NCBI GenBank assembly: GCA_947589195.1
Contig: CANPZX010000003.1
Span: 1 to 47,790, forward strand
From: an uncultured Bacilli bacterium
GTDB lineage: Bacteria; Bacillota_I; Bacilli_A; RF39; UBA660
Direction: 5' to 3'
Length of the DNA stretch: 47,790 nucleotides
Part shown: positions 1 to 8,611 of the stretch, piece after piece
Numbering within the stretch: the first letter of the stretch is position 1
How the letters are laid out: each line of letters begins with the position of its first letter
Translations under genes and position numbers: made by a program
Notes under the pieces: generated by a model
Seen by the model: only the letters and a program-made list of their open reading frames with translations
Told to the model about the DNA's origin: nothing
The model's database searches: none

Positions 1-1166
1 ATTTAAGAAAAATAAAAAATTAAGAAATATCCTCCTAACTCTAGGACTAATCAGTGTTCTGGGGGGGGGGTATTTTAGTCTATAGAACATATGCTTTGTA
101 CCAGGAAGAAAAGAACTATAACGTAATCAAAGGAGTAGTTCCGGATTTTGGATATGATGTAAAATTAGCTATTGAAGTCGATGGAAAAAAAGAAAATAAT
201 GTCCCAACAAGAGGTTTATATAAAACCAATGTTGTATGTAATAATGACGCAACAGGCTCGTGGGATTATAATGCTTGGAATTTAAAAATAGATAATGCTA
301 GTGTTGGAACAAAATGTAATATTACATTTACTTCTGGTTTAAGTGGTGCCGAATATAAAGAATATCTAGAAGCAGGAGTTAATGCAAGACGAAATACTTA
401 TCGAGGTAAAGATATAACCTATTTATATACTAATCAACAATTATATAAACAAATAGGAGATTGCACATTTGATGATATCTATGTAGGAGATTATATAAAA
501 ACTGAAAATAATGGTAATAAAGTAACATGGTTAATCGCGGATATTAATAACTATTTACATTCGGGATATACCGATTTACAAACTTGCCATGCCACAATAA
601 TACCTGCCGAACCTTTCTATAGTGCTCAAATGAATACCGAAAATACAACCGGGGTAGTAGATACTAATTTAAATTTAGATTCTAAAGATGGAAATAAAAG
701 AACAAGCGTAGGTGCTTATGTCGGAAGTAAAATGAAACAAGAAACATTGCCAAGTATATTTGATACATACATAAAACCAGTCTTTGGTGATAATGTAATA
801 GAATATACCAATCTACTTGCTGACCAAATGGAAAGTAGTCGTTCGAATCAATATGGAACAAATGGAGGAGCATCATCCGGCTGGGCTTGGTATGATAGCC
901 AACTAGATTTAATGAGTGAAGTAAATGTGTATGGTTCAACAGTCTGGTCTTCATCTGGTTATGATATTGGAATCGACAATCGTCAGTATGCGATATTCAA
1001 GCTTAAACCTGAGTTTATTAACAGTTATGGAAATACAAGATTTAACTACTGGTTAAAAGCGGTCGCCACCTCTACGTTCTTTGCTCTTGTCTACTACGAT
1101 GGCGGTGCCAACGCGAGCTTTGCATCCAACTCGCTTGGTGTCCGTCCCCGCTTCCTAATCAAATAA
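1..1166 (+). CDS. Surface/secreted protein with N-terminal membrane segment and DGR-type variable C-terminus; 5' end truncated by window; frame broken at G10 tract
   Basis: ORF 54-1166 is paralogous to 46532-47659. Upstream residues (FKKNKKLRNILLTLGLISVLG) are readable in another frame from position 2. C-terminus ends SLGVRPRFLIK. Confidence 0.8.
61..70 (+). repeat. Poly-G tract (G10), putative phase-variation switch
   Basis: Ten consecutive G in an AT-rich genome, within the N-terminal hydrophobic segment coding sequence. The frame entering from upstream meets TAG at 83-85. Confidence 0.75.
1059..1162 (+). other. Candidate DGR variable region VR1
   Basis: 104-bp alignment with 47552-47655: all 18 substitutions are at codon positions 1/2; conserved 3' block tcgcttggtgtccgtccccgcttcctaatcaa. 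Confidence 0.82.
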
Positions 1167-1230
1167 TCTAATTAAATTATATTTTGCATTTTATATATAA
1201 ATATGCATAAAATTTAGCATAAATAAATAG

Positions 1231-1259
1231 TTTACATATTTTAAAAAGTCTGTTATAAT
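1231..1259 (+). promoter_or_regulatory. Sigma-A type promoter for rpsF operon
   Basis: TTTACA (1231-1236), 17-nt spacer, TATAAT (1254-1259); followed by a leader with hairpin gctttat...ataaagc and RBS aaggagg. Confidence 0.75.
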
Positions 1260-1334
1260 CTATCACGAGTATGAAATTACTCCTTGCTTTATTTTTAATA
1301 TAAAGCCAAAAGACCATAAGGAGGTGTAAAAATA

Positions 1335-1628
1335 ATGAAAAACTATGAAGTAATGTTTATCGTTAAATCTACAAATGAAAGTAATACTATCAAGAAGACT
1401 GCTGAAGCTATGCAAAAAGTAGTAACTGATAATAAAGGTAAAGTTGTAGAATTTAATGAATTAGGAGAAAAAAAGTTAGCTTATTCTATAAAAAAAGAAA
1501 TAAGTGGCTACTATTATGTAATGAAAATTGAAGCAACAAAAGAAGCAGTTAAAGAACTTGATCGTAAAGCGTCTATTAATGAAAACATTTTAAGACATTT
1601 AATCATTAAATTAGATGAGGAGCAATAA
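1335..1628 (+). CDS. rpsF: 30S ribosomal protein S6
   Basis: Protein MKNYEVMFIVKS...; gene order rpsF-ssb-rpsR. Confidence 0.95.
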   Translation: MKNYEVMFIVKSTNESNTIKKTAEAMQKVVTDNKGKVVEFNELGEKKLAYSIKKEISGYYYVMKIEATKEAVKELDRKASINENILRHLIIKLDEEQ

Positions 1629-1630
1629 TA

Positions 1631-2092
1631 ATGAACAAAGTAATATTAATCGGAAGACTTGCAAGAGATCCTGAAATGCGTTCAACCGCTAGTGGAATTA
1701 ACTCTACGAGATTTACTCTTGCGGTTACCAGAAATTTTCAAAATCAAAATGGTGAAAGACAAGCAGACTTTATAAATTGTGTTGCTTGGCGTCGTCAAGC
1801 TGAAAATATAGCTAAATATTGTACTAAAGGTACGCAAGTGGCTGTTGAAGGAAGAATCCAAACTGGAAGCTACGATGCTCAAGATGGTACCAAAAGATAT
1901 ACAACCGATATCATCTGCGATAATGTTACCTTCTTAAGTACTAAAAATAGTAGCAATAGTAATAACGAATTTGCTCCATCATCTATGCCTGAAGATATTT
2001 CTGATCCTATAACAACTACTGATTTATCTGAAGATCCATTTAAAGATTTTGGTGATGAAATAGCCTTAAGTGATGACGATTTACCATTCTAA
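1631..2092 (+). CDS. ssb: Single-stranded DNA-binding protein
   Basis: [22 protein letters not shown]..., C-terminal DDDLPF tip. Confidence 0.97.
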   Translation: MNKVILIGRLARDPEMRSTASGINSTRFTLAVTRNFQNQNGERQADFINCVAWRRQAENIAKYCTKGTQVAVEGRIQTGSYDAQDGTKRYTTDIICDNVTFLSTKNSSNSNNEFAPSSMPEDISDPITTTDLSEDPFKDFGDEIALSDDDLPF

Positions 2093-2108
2093 AGAAAGGA
2101 GAACTAAA

Positions 2109-2324
2109 ATGGCTGAATTCCATCGTAAAAAGAAAAAAATATGTCAAATGTGTGCTGGAAAAAGCGTTGATTATAAAGATACCATGATTATCAATAAATA
2201 TATAAGTGAAAAAGGTAAAATTTTACCACGTCGTATGACCGGGGCCTGTGCTAAACATCAAAGACATATTGCTAATCAAGTAAAATATGCTCGTTTTATG
2301 GCATTAATTCCATTTGTAAAATAA
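2109..2324 (+). CDS. rpsR: 30S ribosomal protein S18
   Basis: [18 protein letters not shown]...; start moved from track 2070 to ATG 2109 behind aaaggagaa. Confidence 0.93.
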   Translation: MAEFHRKKKKICQMCAGKSVDYKDTMIINKYISEKGKILPRRMTGACAKHQRHIANQVKYARFMALIPFVK

Positions 2325-2326
2325 AG

Positions 2327-2351
2327 CATCGAAAATTTATCGATGTTTTTT
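2327..2351 (+). terminator. Rho-independent terminator after rpsR
   Basis: catcga-aaattta-tcgatg stem followed by T6. Confidence 0.8.
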
Positions 2352-2372
2352 AATACTTAAATATGTTACAAT

Positions 2373-3242
2373 ATGCCCGTGGTATTTATGAAAAAAGAAG
2401 TAAATTTCAAAAATATAGATGACTATCCTATTATTCGTTCTGCTAAAACCGAAGGTGAAACTTGTAGTCATTGGTTAGATATTAATGGTATAGATTACTT
2501 ATATAAAATTGAGTCCCTAGATAAAGCTATATGTGAAATCTTTTGTGGCTTAGTTCTAAATGAATTAGGAATATCTAGTGTTAACTATTATCTTGCCTCT
2601 TTTCACAAAACAACTGGAGTAATAACTCCTAATTATAATAAAGAACACCTAAAAACTATAAACTTTAAAGAAATACTAAAAAAATATGAACAATATCTAA
2701 ATAGTAATCATCTTTATCTTTCCCAAGATATATGGTGTTTAAAAAAAATAAAAAAAGTATTAACTTGGTATTTTCCCAATTTAACAGAATCCAATTATGA
2801 AGAACTTTACGATGGCCTTTTAACTGAATTTATAGCTTCCATATTCTTAGCTAATAGTGACTTAAATCAAAAAAATATTGAAATAATTGTCCAAGAAAAG
2901 CCAAAAATTTCCCCTTGCTTTGACTATGGCTATGCCTTTAATATTAAATATAATTTTATGAACATTATTCCTTATTATTTTACATACAATACCTCTTTAA
3001 TAATGGAAAAACCTAAATATACCTTACAAAAGTTTTTAAATAACTGTGATTCAAAACATCTTTTATTATTTAAAGAAAAATTAGAAATATTAAAAAACAT
3101 TAACTATAATCATATAATTTCAACTATCAAAGAAGAAAATAATTCAGACATTCCTCTTGTTATAGAAAAAAGAATTCGTAAATTATATTATCAAAATATT
3201 CAAGGAATAGATAAGATAGTTAAATCCCAAAATAAATACTAA
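2373..3242 (+). CDS. HipA-like kinase-fold protein (putative)
   Basis: FLANSDLNQKNIEII...SPCFDYGYAF resembles HipA catalytic/metal-binding motifs. Confidence 0.45.
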   Translation: MPVVFMKKEVNFKNIDDYPIIRSAKTEGETCSHWLDINGIDYLYKIESLDKAICEIFCGLVLNELGISSVNYYLASFHKTTGVITPNYNKEHLKTINFKEILKKYEQYLNSNHLYLSQDIWCLKKIKKVLTWYFPNLTESNYEELYDGLLTEFIASIFLANSDLNQKNIEIIVQEKPKISPCFDYGYAFNIKYNFMNIIPYYFTYNTSLIMEKPKYTLQKFLNNCDSKHLLLFKEKLEILKNINYNHIISTIKEENNSDIPLVIEKRIRKLYYQNIQGIDKIVKSQNKY

Positions 3243-3297
3243 AATGAACTTTAAAGTATGATATAATAAATATATCCTTTTAAAGGAGGTTTTATAA

Positions 3298-3750
3298 ATG
3301 AAAGTTATTTTACTAAAAGATGTAAAAAAACAAGGGAAAAAAGATGACATTATCGAAGTAAGTGATGGTTACGCTAATAACTATTTAATCAAAAATCATT
3401 TAGCGGTACCATATTCTAAGAAAAGTAAAGAATTATTAGATAATGAACTTGAAATAAAGAAAAATAATGAAGAAAATTTAATCAAAAATATGCAAAAAAT
3501 AGCTGAATCTTTATCATCTCATGAACTTACCTTTTATTTAAGTGCTGGAAATGATTCAAAAACATTTGGTTCTATTTCTTCTAAACAAATAGCTGAAGAA
3601 TTAAAAAAAGAGGGTTATAATATTGATAAAAAAATGATTCATCTTGATTATTCTTTAGATTCCCTAGGAGTCCATAAAGTTTTAATTGAATTACATAAAA
3701 AAGTAAAATTTTATTTAAATATTCATATTAAAGACAAGAAGGTGAAATAA
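3298..3750 (+). CDS. rplI: 50S ribosomal protein L9
   Basis: [31 protein letters not shown]. Confidence 0.96.
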   Translation: MKVILLKDVKKQGKKDDIIEVSDGYANNYLIKNHLAVPYSKKSKELLDNELEIKKNNEENLIKNMQKIAESLSSHELTFYLSAGNDSKTFGSISSKQIAEELKKEGYNIDKKMIHLDYSLDSLGVHKVLIELHKKVKFYLNIHIKDKKVK

Positions 3751-3751
3751 C

Positions 3752-5104
3752 ATGGCTATAAAACAAATGCCTCAAAATAATGATGCCGAAATGAGTGTAT
3801 TAGGTGCTTGTTTTTTAAGTAAAGTAGCTTTAGAAAAAGTAATTGAAGAAGTCGACGAAAAAATGTTTTACAATGAAGCTAACCAAAAAATATTTACAGC
3901 CATAAAAAGTCTTCATGATCAAATTATCCCTTTAGATATAACAACAATTAAAAATGAATTAGATAATCAAAAAAATTTAAATGCTATTGGTGGTTTAGAT
4001 TATATTAGTGAAATTATCGATTCTGTTGCTACTACAGCCAATTTAGATTCCTATATTAAAATCATAAAAGAGAAAGCTATTAGGCGAAAACTAATTGATA
4101 CAGCAACTAATATTATTACTAATAGTTACGAAGAAGATAAAGATTTATCCCTTTTACTTGATGATTCGGAAAAAAAAGTATTAGATGTGGCTAGAGCCAG
4201 AGCTACTAGTGAATTTACCCCCATTAGTGAAGCTTTAAGACGAGCTCAAGAAAACCTAGAAATCATGGCTAAAAATAAAAGTGCCATAACTGGTTTAGAA
4301 ACTGGTTTTTATGATTTAGATAAAGCTACTAGTGGTCTTCATGAAGGCGAACTAATTATTATTGCCGCTCGACCAGGAATGGGGAAAACAGCTTTTGCTC
4401 TAAATCTTGCCACCAATGCCTCTTTTACTACCGATAAAGCTATCGCAATATTTAATTTGGAAATGAGTGCTGAACAATTAGTAAATCGGATGATTAGTGC
4501 CGTAGGACAAATTGAAGGCGATAAACTAAAAACAGGAATGCTTAACCATAATGATTGGAAAAAATATAATGAAGCAATAAGTGAACTTGCCGATACAAAT
4601 ATATATATTGAAGATAATGCTTCCATAACCGCTAGTGAAATAAAAGCCAAGTGTCGAAGACTAGCTAATAGTGAAAAAGGTTTAGCTTTAGTCATCATTG
4701 ATTACTTACAATTAGTTACAACAGGAGGTCGAACTGAATCACGTCAAGTTGAAGTATCGGATATTTCAAGAGCCTTTAAAACCATGGCTATGGAACTAAA
4801 AGTCCCAGTGATTGCTTTAGCTCAATTATCCCGTAATGCTGAACGAAGAGAGTCAAATCAACCTCGCCTTGCCGATTTGCGGGAGTCTGGTTCAATTGAA
4901 CAAGATGCGGACTTAGTTTTATTTATAAATCGTCAAGATTATTTTGAAAATAAAAGTGCAGATAATAAAGTAAATATTGTTCCTGCCGAATTAATTATAG
5001 CTAAACATCGTCGTGGTTCAACAGGGCTATATCAACTTTTATTTGAACTCGATAAAAGTTGTTTTAAAAATTACTTAAAAACTGAACCAGAAGAAACATT
5101 TTAA
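3752..5104 (+). CDS. dnaB: Replicative DNA helicase DnaB
   Basis: Walker A ARPGMGKTAFALN; IIDYLQLV; RESGSIEQDADLVLF. Confidence 0.97.
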   Translation: MAIKQMPQNNDAEMSVLGACFLSKVALEKVIEEVDEKMFYNEANQKIFTAIKSLHDQIIPLDITTIKNELDNQKNLNAIGGLDYISEIIDSVATTANLDSYIKIIKEKAIRRKLIDTATNIITNSYEEDKDLSLLLDDSEKKVLDVARARATSEFTPISEALRRAQENLEIMAKNKSAITGLETGFYDLDKATSGLHEGELIIIAARPGMGKTAFALNLATNASFTTDKAIAIFNLEMSAEQLVNRMISAVGQIEGDKLKTGMLNHNDWKKYNEAISELADTNIYIEDNASITASEIKAKCRRLANSEKGLALVIIDYLQLVTTGGRTESRQVEVSDISRAFKTMAMELKVPVIALAQLSRNAERRESNQPRLADLRESGSIEQDADLVLFINRQDYFENKSADNKVNIVPAELIIAKHRRGSTGLYQLLFELDKSCFKNYLKTEPEETF

Positions 5105-5121
5105 AGAGGTGAATGAATTAA

Positions 5122-6642
5122 GTGAAAAAAAATGAAAAAATAAAAATAGTTATCTTAACTAGTATAATTGCTGTTTTAACATTTATTGGTGGATTGTCTA
5201 ATCGTGAGTATAACTTTGCCTCTCGAATTTATAAAGTATACTTAAATGGTGAAGAATTAGGAACTATTGCTAGTAGTGATGAACTTTATAACCTAATTGA
5301 TGAAGAGCAACAAGATATAAAAAATGTTTATGAAGTAGATAAAGTATATCCTCCTAATGGTTTTAATATTGAAGAATATGATACTTATAATGACCAAGTT
5401 GGTAGTGCTGAAGCTATTTATAATAAAATAAAAGATGCAGAAGATTTTACCATTGAAGGTGTCAGTGTTAAGATAAAATTTGTTGATGAAGAAAAACCGG
5501 ATTTAATAATATATGTTAAAAATGAAGAAATATTTAAAGAAGCTTTAACTGATGTGGTGACTGCTTTTGTTAATGAAGAAGATTATAATGACTACATAAA
5601 TAATACTCAAGAACAAATAAAAGATGTGGGAAGTTTAATAGAACGACTTTATTTTGAAGAAACAATCACTACAAAACCAGCTTTTATAAGTGTTAAAGAA
5701 AAAATATATACTGATGTTAATGAGCTTACTCAATATCTGTTATTTGGTTCAGATATTGAACAAGATAGATATACTGTTAAGTCGGGAGATACGATTAGTT
5801 CAATTGCTGAAGATAATAAACTTAATCCTAGTGAATTTTTAATTGCTAATCCCCAATATAAAAATGAAGATAGTATTTTAGCAATAGGGGATAAAGTTAA
5901 TATTAACTTAATTAATCCTTTACTTACGTTAGTTGAAGATTTACATACCGTAACTGATGAAGAACAAGTTTATGAAAAGAAAGTTAAATATGATAATTCA
6001 AAACCTAGTAGTTATAGTGAAGTTACTACTCCAGGAGTAACGGGAATAGTTAGGATTACTAGAAAGGTACAAATGGTAAATGGAGAACAAAACCAAGGGG
6101 CGGAACCAATAAGTCAAGAAGTTATTAGAGAAACAATTGATGAAGTGACTACTAAAGGAAGAAAACAACAAAACCTACCACCACCAACTGGAACTTATGT
6201 AGATAATGGCCTAGAATGGGGCTGGCCAACCAACAGACCATATGTCATTACTTCTGATTATGGTTATCGTTGGGGTTCTCATCATAATGCTCTTGATATA
6301 TCTGGTACTGGATTTGGCTCACCAATCTATGCTTCGCAAGAGGGAGTAGTCGTGGAAGTAAATCGTAGTTGTCCTAATGTTGGTTATTATAAAAATCAAT
6401 GTGGTCGAACTTATGGTAATTATGTAATTATTGAACATAAAGATGGTTATCATACTTTGTATGCTCATATGACGCAAAGTATTACTGTAAGTGTTGGTCA
6501 AACCGTAAGTAGAGCCCAAGTAATTGGTTATATGGGTAGTAGTGGTTCTTCAACTGGAACGCACTTACACTTTGGGGTATCGAGAGGAAAACCTTTCAGT
6601 GCTGGTTATTCTTGGCTAAATCCATGGAGCTTGTTTAGATAA
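5122..6642 (+). CDS. M23 peptidoglycan metallopeptidase with LysM and G5-like domains
   Basis: YTVKSGDTISSIAE (LysM), G5-like segment, HNALDISGTGFGSPIYAS...GTHLHFGV (M23). Confidence 0.9.
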   Translation: MKKNEKIKIVILTSIIAVLTFIGGLSNREYNFASRIYKVYLNGEELGTIASSDELYNLIDEEQQDIKNVYEVDKVYPPNGFNIEEYDTYNDQVGSAEAIYNKIKDAEDFTIEGVSVKIKFVDEEKPDLIIYVKNEEIFKEALTDVVTAFVNEEDYNDYINNTQEQIKDVGSLIERLYFEETITTKPAFISVKEKIYTDVNELTQYLLFGSDIEQDRYTVKSGDTISSIAEDNKLNPSEFLIANPQYKNEDSILAIGDKVNINLINPLLTLVEDLHTVTDEEQVYEKKVKYDNSKPSSYSEVTTPGVTGIVRITRKVQMVNGEQNQGAEPISQEVIRETIDEVTTKGRKQQNLPPPTGTYVDNGLEWGWPTNRPYVITSDYGYRWGSHHNALDISGTGFGSPIYASQEGVVVEVNRSCPNVGYYKNQCGRTYGNYVIIEHKDGYHTLYAHMTQSITVSVGQTVSRAQVIGYMGSSGSSTGTHLHFGVSRGKPFSAGYSWLNPWSLFR

Positions 6643-6643
6643 A

Positions 6644-7405
6644 ATGAAAGTTTATGTTTTAGCAAGTGGCTCTGAAGGAAATGCCACCTATATTGAAACC
6701 CCAGAAGTAAAATTATTAATAGATTTAGGAAAAAACGCCAAATACATCAAAACTAAACTTGAAGAAATTGGCGTTTTGCCTGAAGATATCGATTATATTT
6801 TAATAAGTCATACTCATAAAGACCATACAAGTGCCCTAAAAACCTTTGTTAATCGTTATAAAACTTGCGTTTTATTAAGTCAAGAAATGTTTTATGATTT
6901 AGAAAGTATTAAAGATTATGATAATATTATTATTTATGATGATGATATTTATCTCAAAGATTTAAAAATTGAAACGATAAAATCTTCGCATGATGCTCCT
7001 GATGCTAGAAATTTTATAATTAATTATCAAAATCATTCAGTTGTTTATGTCACTGATACTGGTTATATAAATCGTAAATACTTTAATAAATTAAAAGATA
7101 AAGAAATATATTTATTTGAAAGTAATCATGATATCGAAATGCTGCTTAATGGCCCTTATCCTAAATGGTTAAAGGATCGAGTTGTTGGAAGTGTCGGACA
7201 CTTATCGAATAAAGATTCATCATTCTATTTAACTAAATTAATTGGACCAAATACGAAAAAAATAATCTTAATGCATTTAAGTCATGTTAATAATACGGAA
7301 GATATGGCTTTAAGTACTTTAAAAGAAACATTTCAAGAATATGAAATTAATTTTAATGATGTGAAATGTGCTAAACAATCAGAAATAACTGAGGTTATGA
7401 AATGA
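6644..7405 (+). CDS. MBL-fold metallohydrolase, YycJ/WalJ-like
   Basis: MKVYVLASGSEGNATYIE; SHTHKDHTSALK. Confidence 0.85.
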   Translation: MKVYVLASGSEGNATYIETPEVKLLIDLGKNAKYIKTKLEEIGVLPEDIDYILISHTHKDHTSALKTFVNRYKTCVLLSQEMFYDLESIKDYDNIIIYDDDIYLKDLKIETIKSSHDAPDARNFIINYQNHSVVYVTDTGYINRKYFNKLKDKEIYLFESNHDIEMLLNGPYPKWLKDRVVGSVGHLSNKDSSFYLTKLIGPNTKKIILMHLSHVNNTEDMALSTLKETFQEYEINFNDVKCAKQSEITEVMK

Positions 7406-7839
7406 TTAAAATTATTTGTTTAGGAAAAATAAAAGAAGATTATTTAAAAGAATTAATTAATGATTATCAAAAACGAATTAATAAATATCATCTTCTTACA
7501 ATAATAGAATTAAAGGATGAAGATAATTTAAAAAAAGAAGAAGATGCTATTTTAAAACAAATTAATGATAAAGATTATGTAATTACTTTAGAAATAGAAG
7601 GAAAAAAATTAGATAGTTTAACTTTTGCTAAAGTTATTGATGAAGCATTTATTCATTATAGTACCATTACTTTTGTTATTGGTAGTAGTTTAGGATTATC
7701 CGAAAAAGTAAAAGAACGGAGTAATTTAAAACTATCTTTTTCTAATTTAACTTTTCCCCATGGTTTATTTCGAGGTATTCTTTTAGAGCAAATTTATCGT
7801 GCCTTTAAAATTAATAATCATGAGAAATATCATAAATAG
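7402..7839 (+). CDS. rlmH: 23S rRNA (pseudouridine1915-N3)-methyltransferase RlmH
   Basis: FVIGSSLGLSEKV...FPHGLFRGILLEQIYRAFKINNHEKYHK. Confidence 0.9.
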   Translation: MIKIICLGKIKEDYLKELINDYQKRINKYHLLTIIELKDEDNLKKEEDAILKQINDKDYVITLEIEGKKLDSLTFAKVIDEAFIHYSTITFVIGSSLGLSEKVKERSNLKLSFSNLTFPHGLFRGILLEQIYRAFKINNHEKYHK

Positions 7840-7851
7840 GAAGTGAAGTAA

Positions 7852-8517
7852 ATGATTAATAATGATTGGGATGAAAAATTAAAAATAATTTGGAATAGTG
7901 AAGGATTTAAAAAGTTTTATCATTTAATTGAAAATGAATATAAAACTAAAACAATCTTTCCTCCGGAAGATTATATTTTTAATGCTTTAAAACTTACTCC
8001 ATTTAAAGATGTTAAAGTTGTGATTGTAGGGCAAGATCCTTACCATGGTACAGGAGAAGCTCATGGTTTATCTTTCTCGGTGCAAAAAGGAATTAAAATA
8101 CCTCCATCACTTCAAAATATTTATAAAGAACTTTATAGTGATTTAGGTATTCCTCCTTACAACGAAGGAGATTTAACTAAATGGGCTAAGCAAGGAGTTT
8201 TACTTTTGAATGCTGTCTTAACAGTTGAAAAAGATAAACCAGCTAGTCATCGAAATTTAGGCTGGGAACGTTTAACCGATTATATTATTAAAATTTTAAA
8301 TACTAAAGAAACACCAGTTGTATTTATTTTATGGGGAAATTTTGCTAAAGAAAAACAAAAGTTAATAACTAATCCTAATCATTATATTATTACATCTCCT
8401 CATCCTAGTCCTTTCTCGGCTAATTCGGGTTTCTTTGGTAGTAAACCTTTTTCTAAAACTAATAATTTTTTAAAAGAGCATAATTTAGAACCAATTAATT
8501 GGGATTTAAGTAAATAG
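7852..8517 (+). CDS. ung: Uracil-DNA glycosylase
   Basis: VVIVGQDPYHGTGEAHGLSFSV; SPHPSPFSA. Confidence 0.97.
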   Translation: MINNDWDEKLKIIWNSEGFKKFYHLIENEYKTKTIFPPEDYIFNALKLTPFKDVKVVIVGQDPYHGTGEAHGLSFSVQKGIKIPPSLQNIYKELYSDLGIPPYNEGDLTKWAKQGVLLLNAVLTVEKDKPASHRNLGWERLTDYIIKILNTKETPVVFILWGNFAKEKQKLITNPNHYIITSPHPSPFSANSGFFGSKPFSKTNNFLKEHNLEPINWDLSK

Positions 8518-8541
8518 TTGTTTAAAAGCAACTTTTTTTAA
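8517..8541 (+). terminator. Rho-independent terminator after ung
   Basis: agttg...caact stem followed by T-run. Confidence 0.65.
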
Positions 8542-8611
8542 TTTACTAAATCAAATAAAAATGCTAAGATATAGATAAGAATGGAGAAGATGAAAATGGA
8601 AAAAATAGCAA

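Noticed and set aside
682-954. Antisense ORF of 90 aa
   Set aside because: Lies opposite a DGR target coding region, low-complexity His/Leu-rich translation, no RBS; reading-frame shadow. Same reasoning applies to 1682-1882, 4339-4698, 6319-6519, 9064-9267, 9394-9621, 11195-11449, 12463-12672, 15895-16125, 18225-18464, 19362-19559, 22746-23072, 30222-30488, 38055-38264 and 46605-46790.
2373-3242. HipA-like gene as a toxin-antitoxin module
   Set aside because: No adjacent HipB-like HTH antitoxin; sits between rpsR and rplI, so only a weak kinase-fold call is made.
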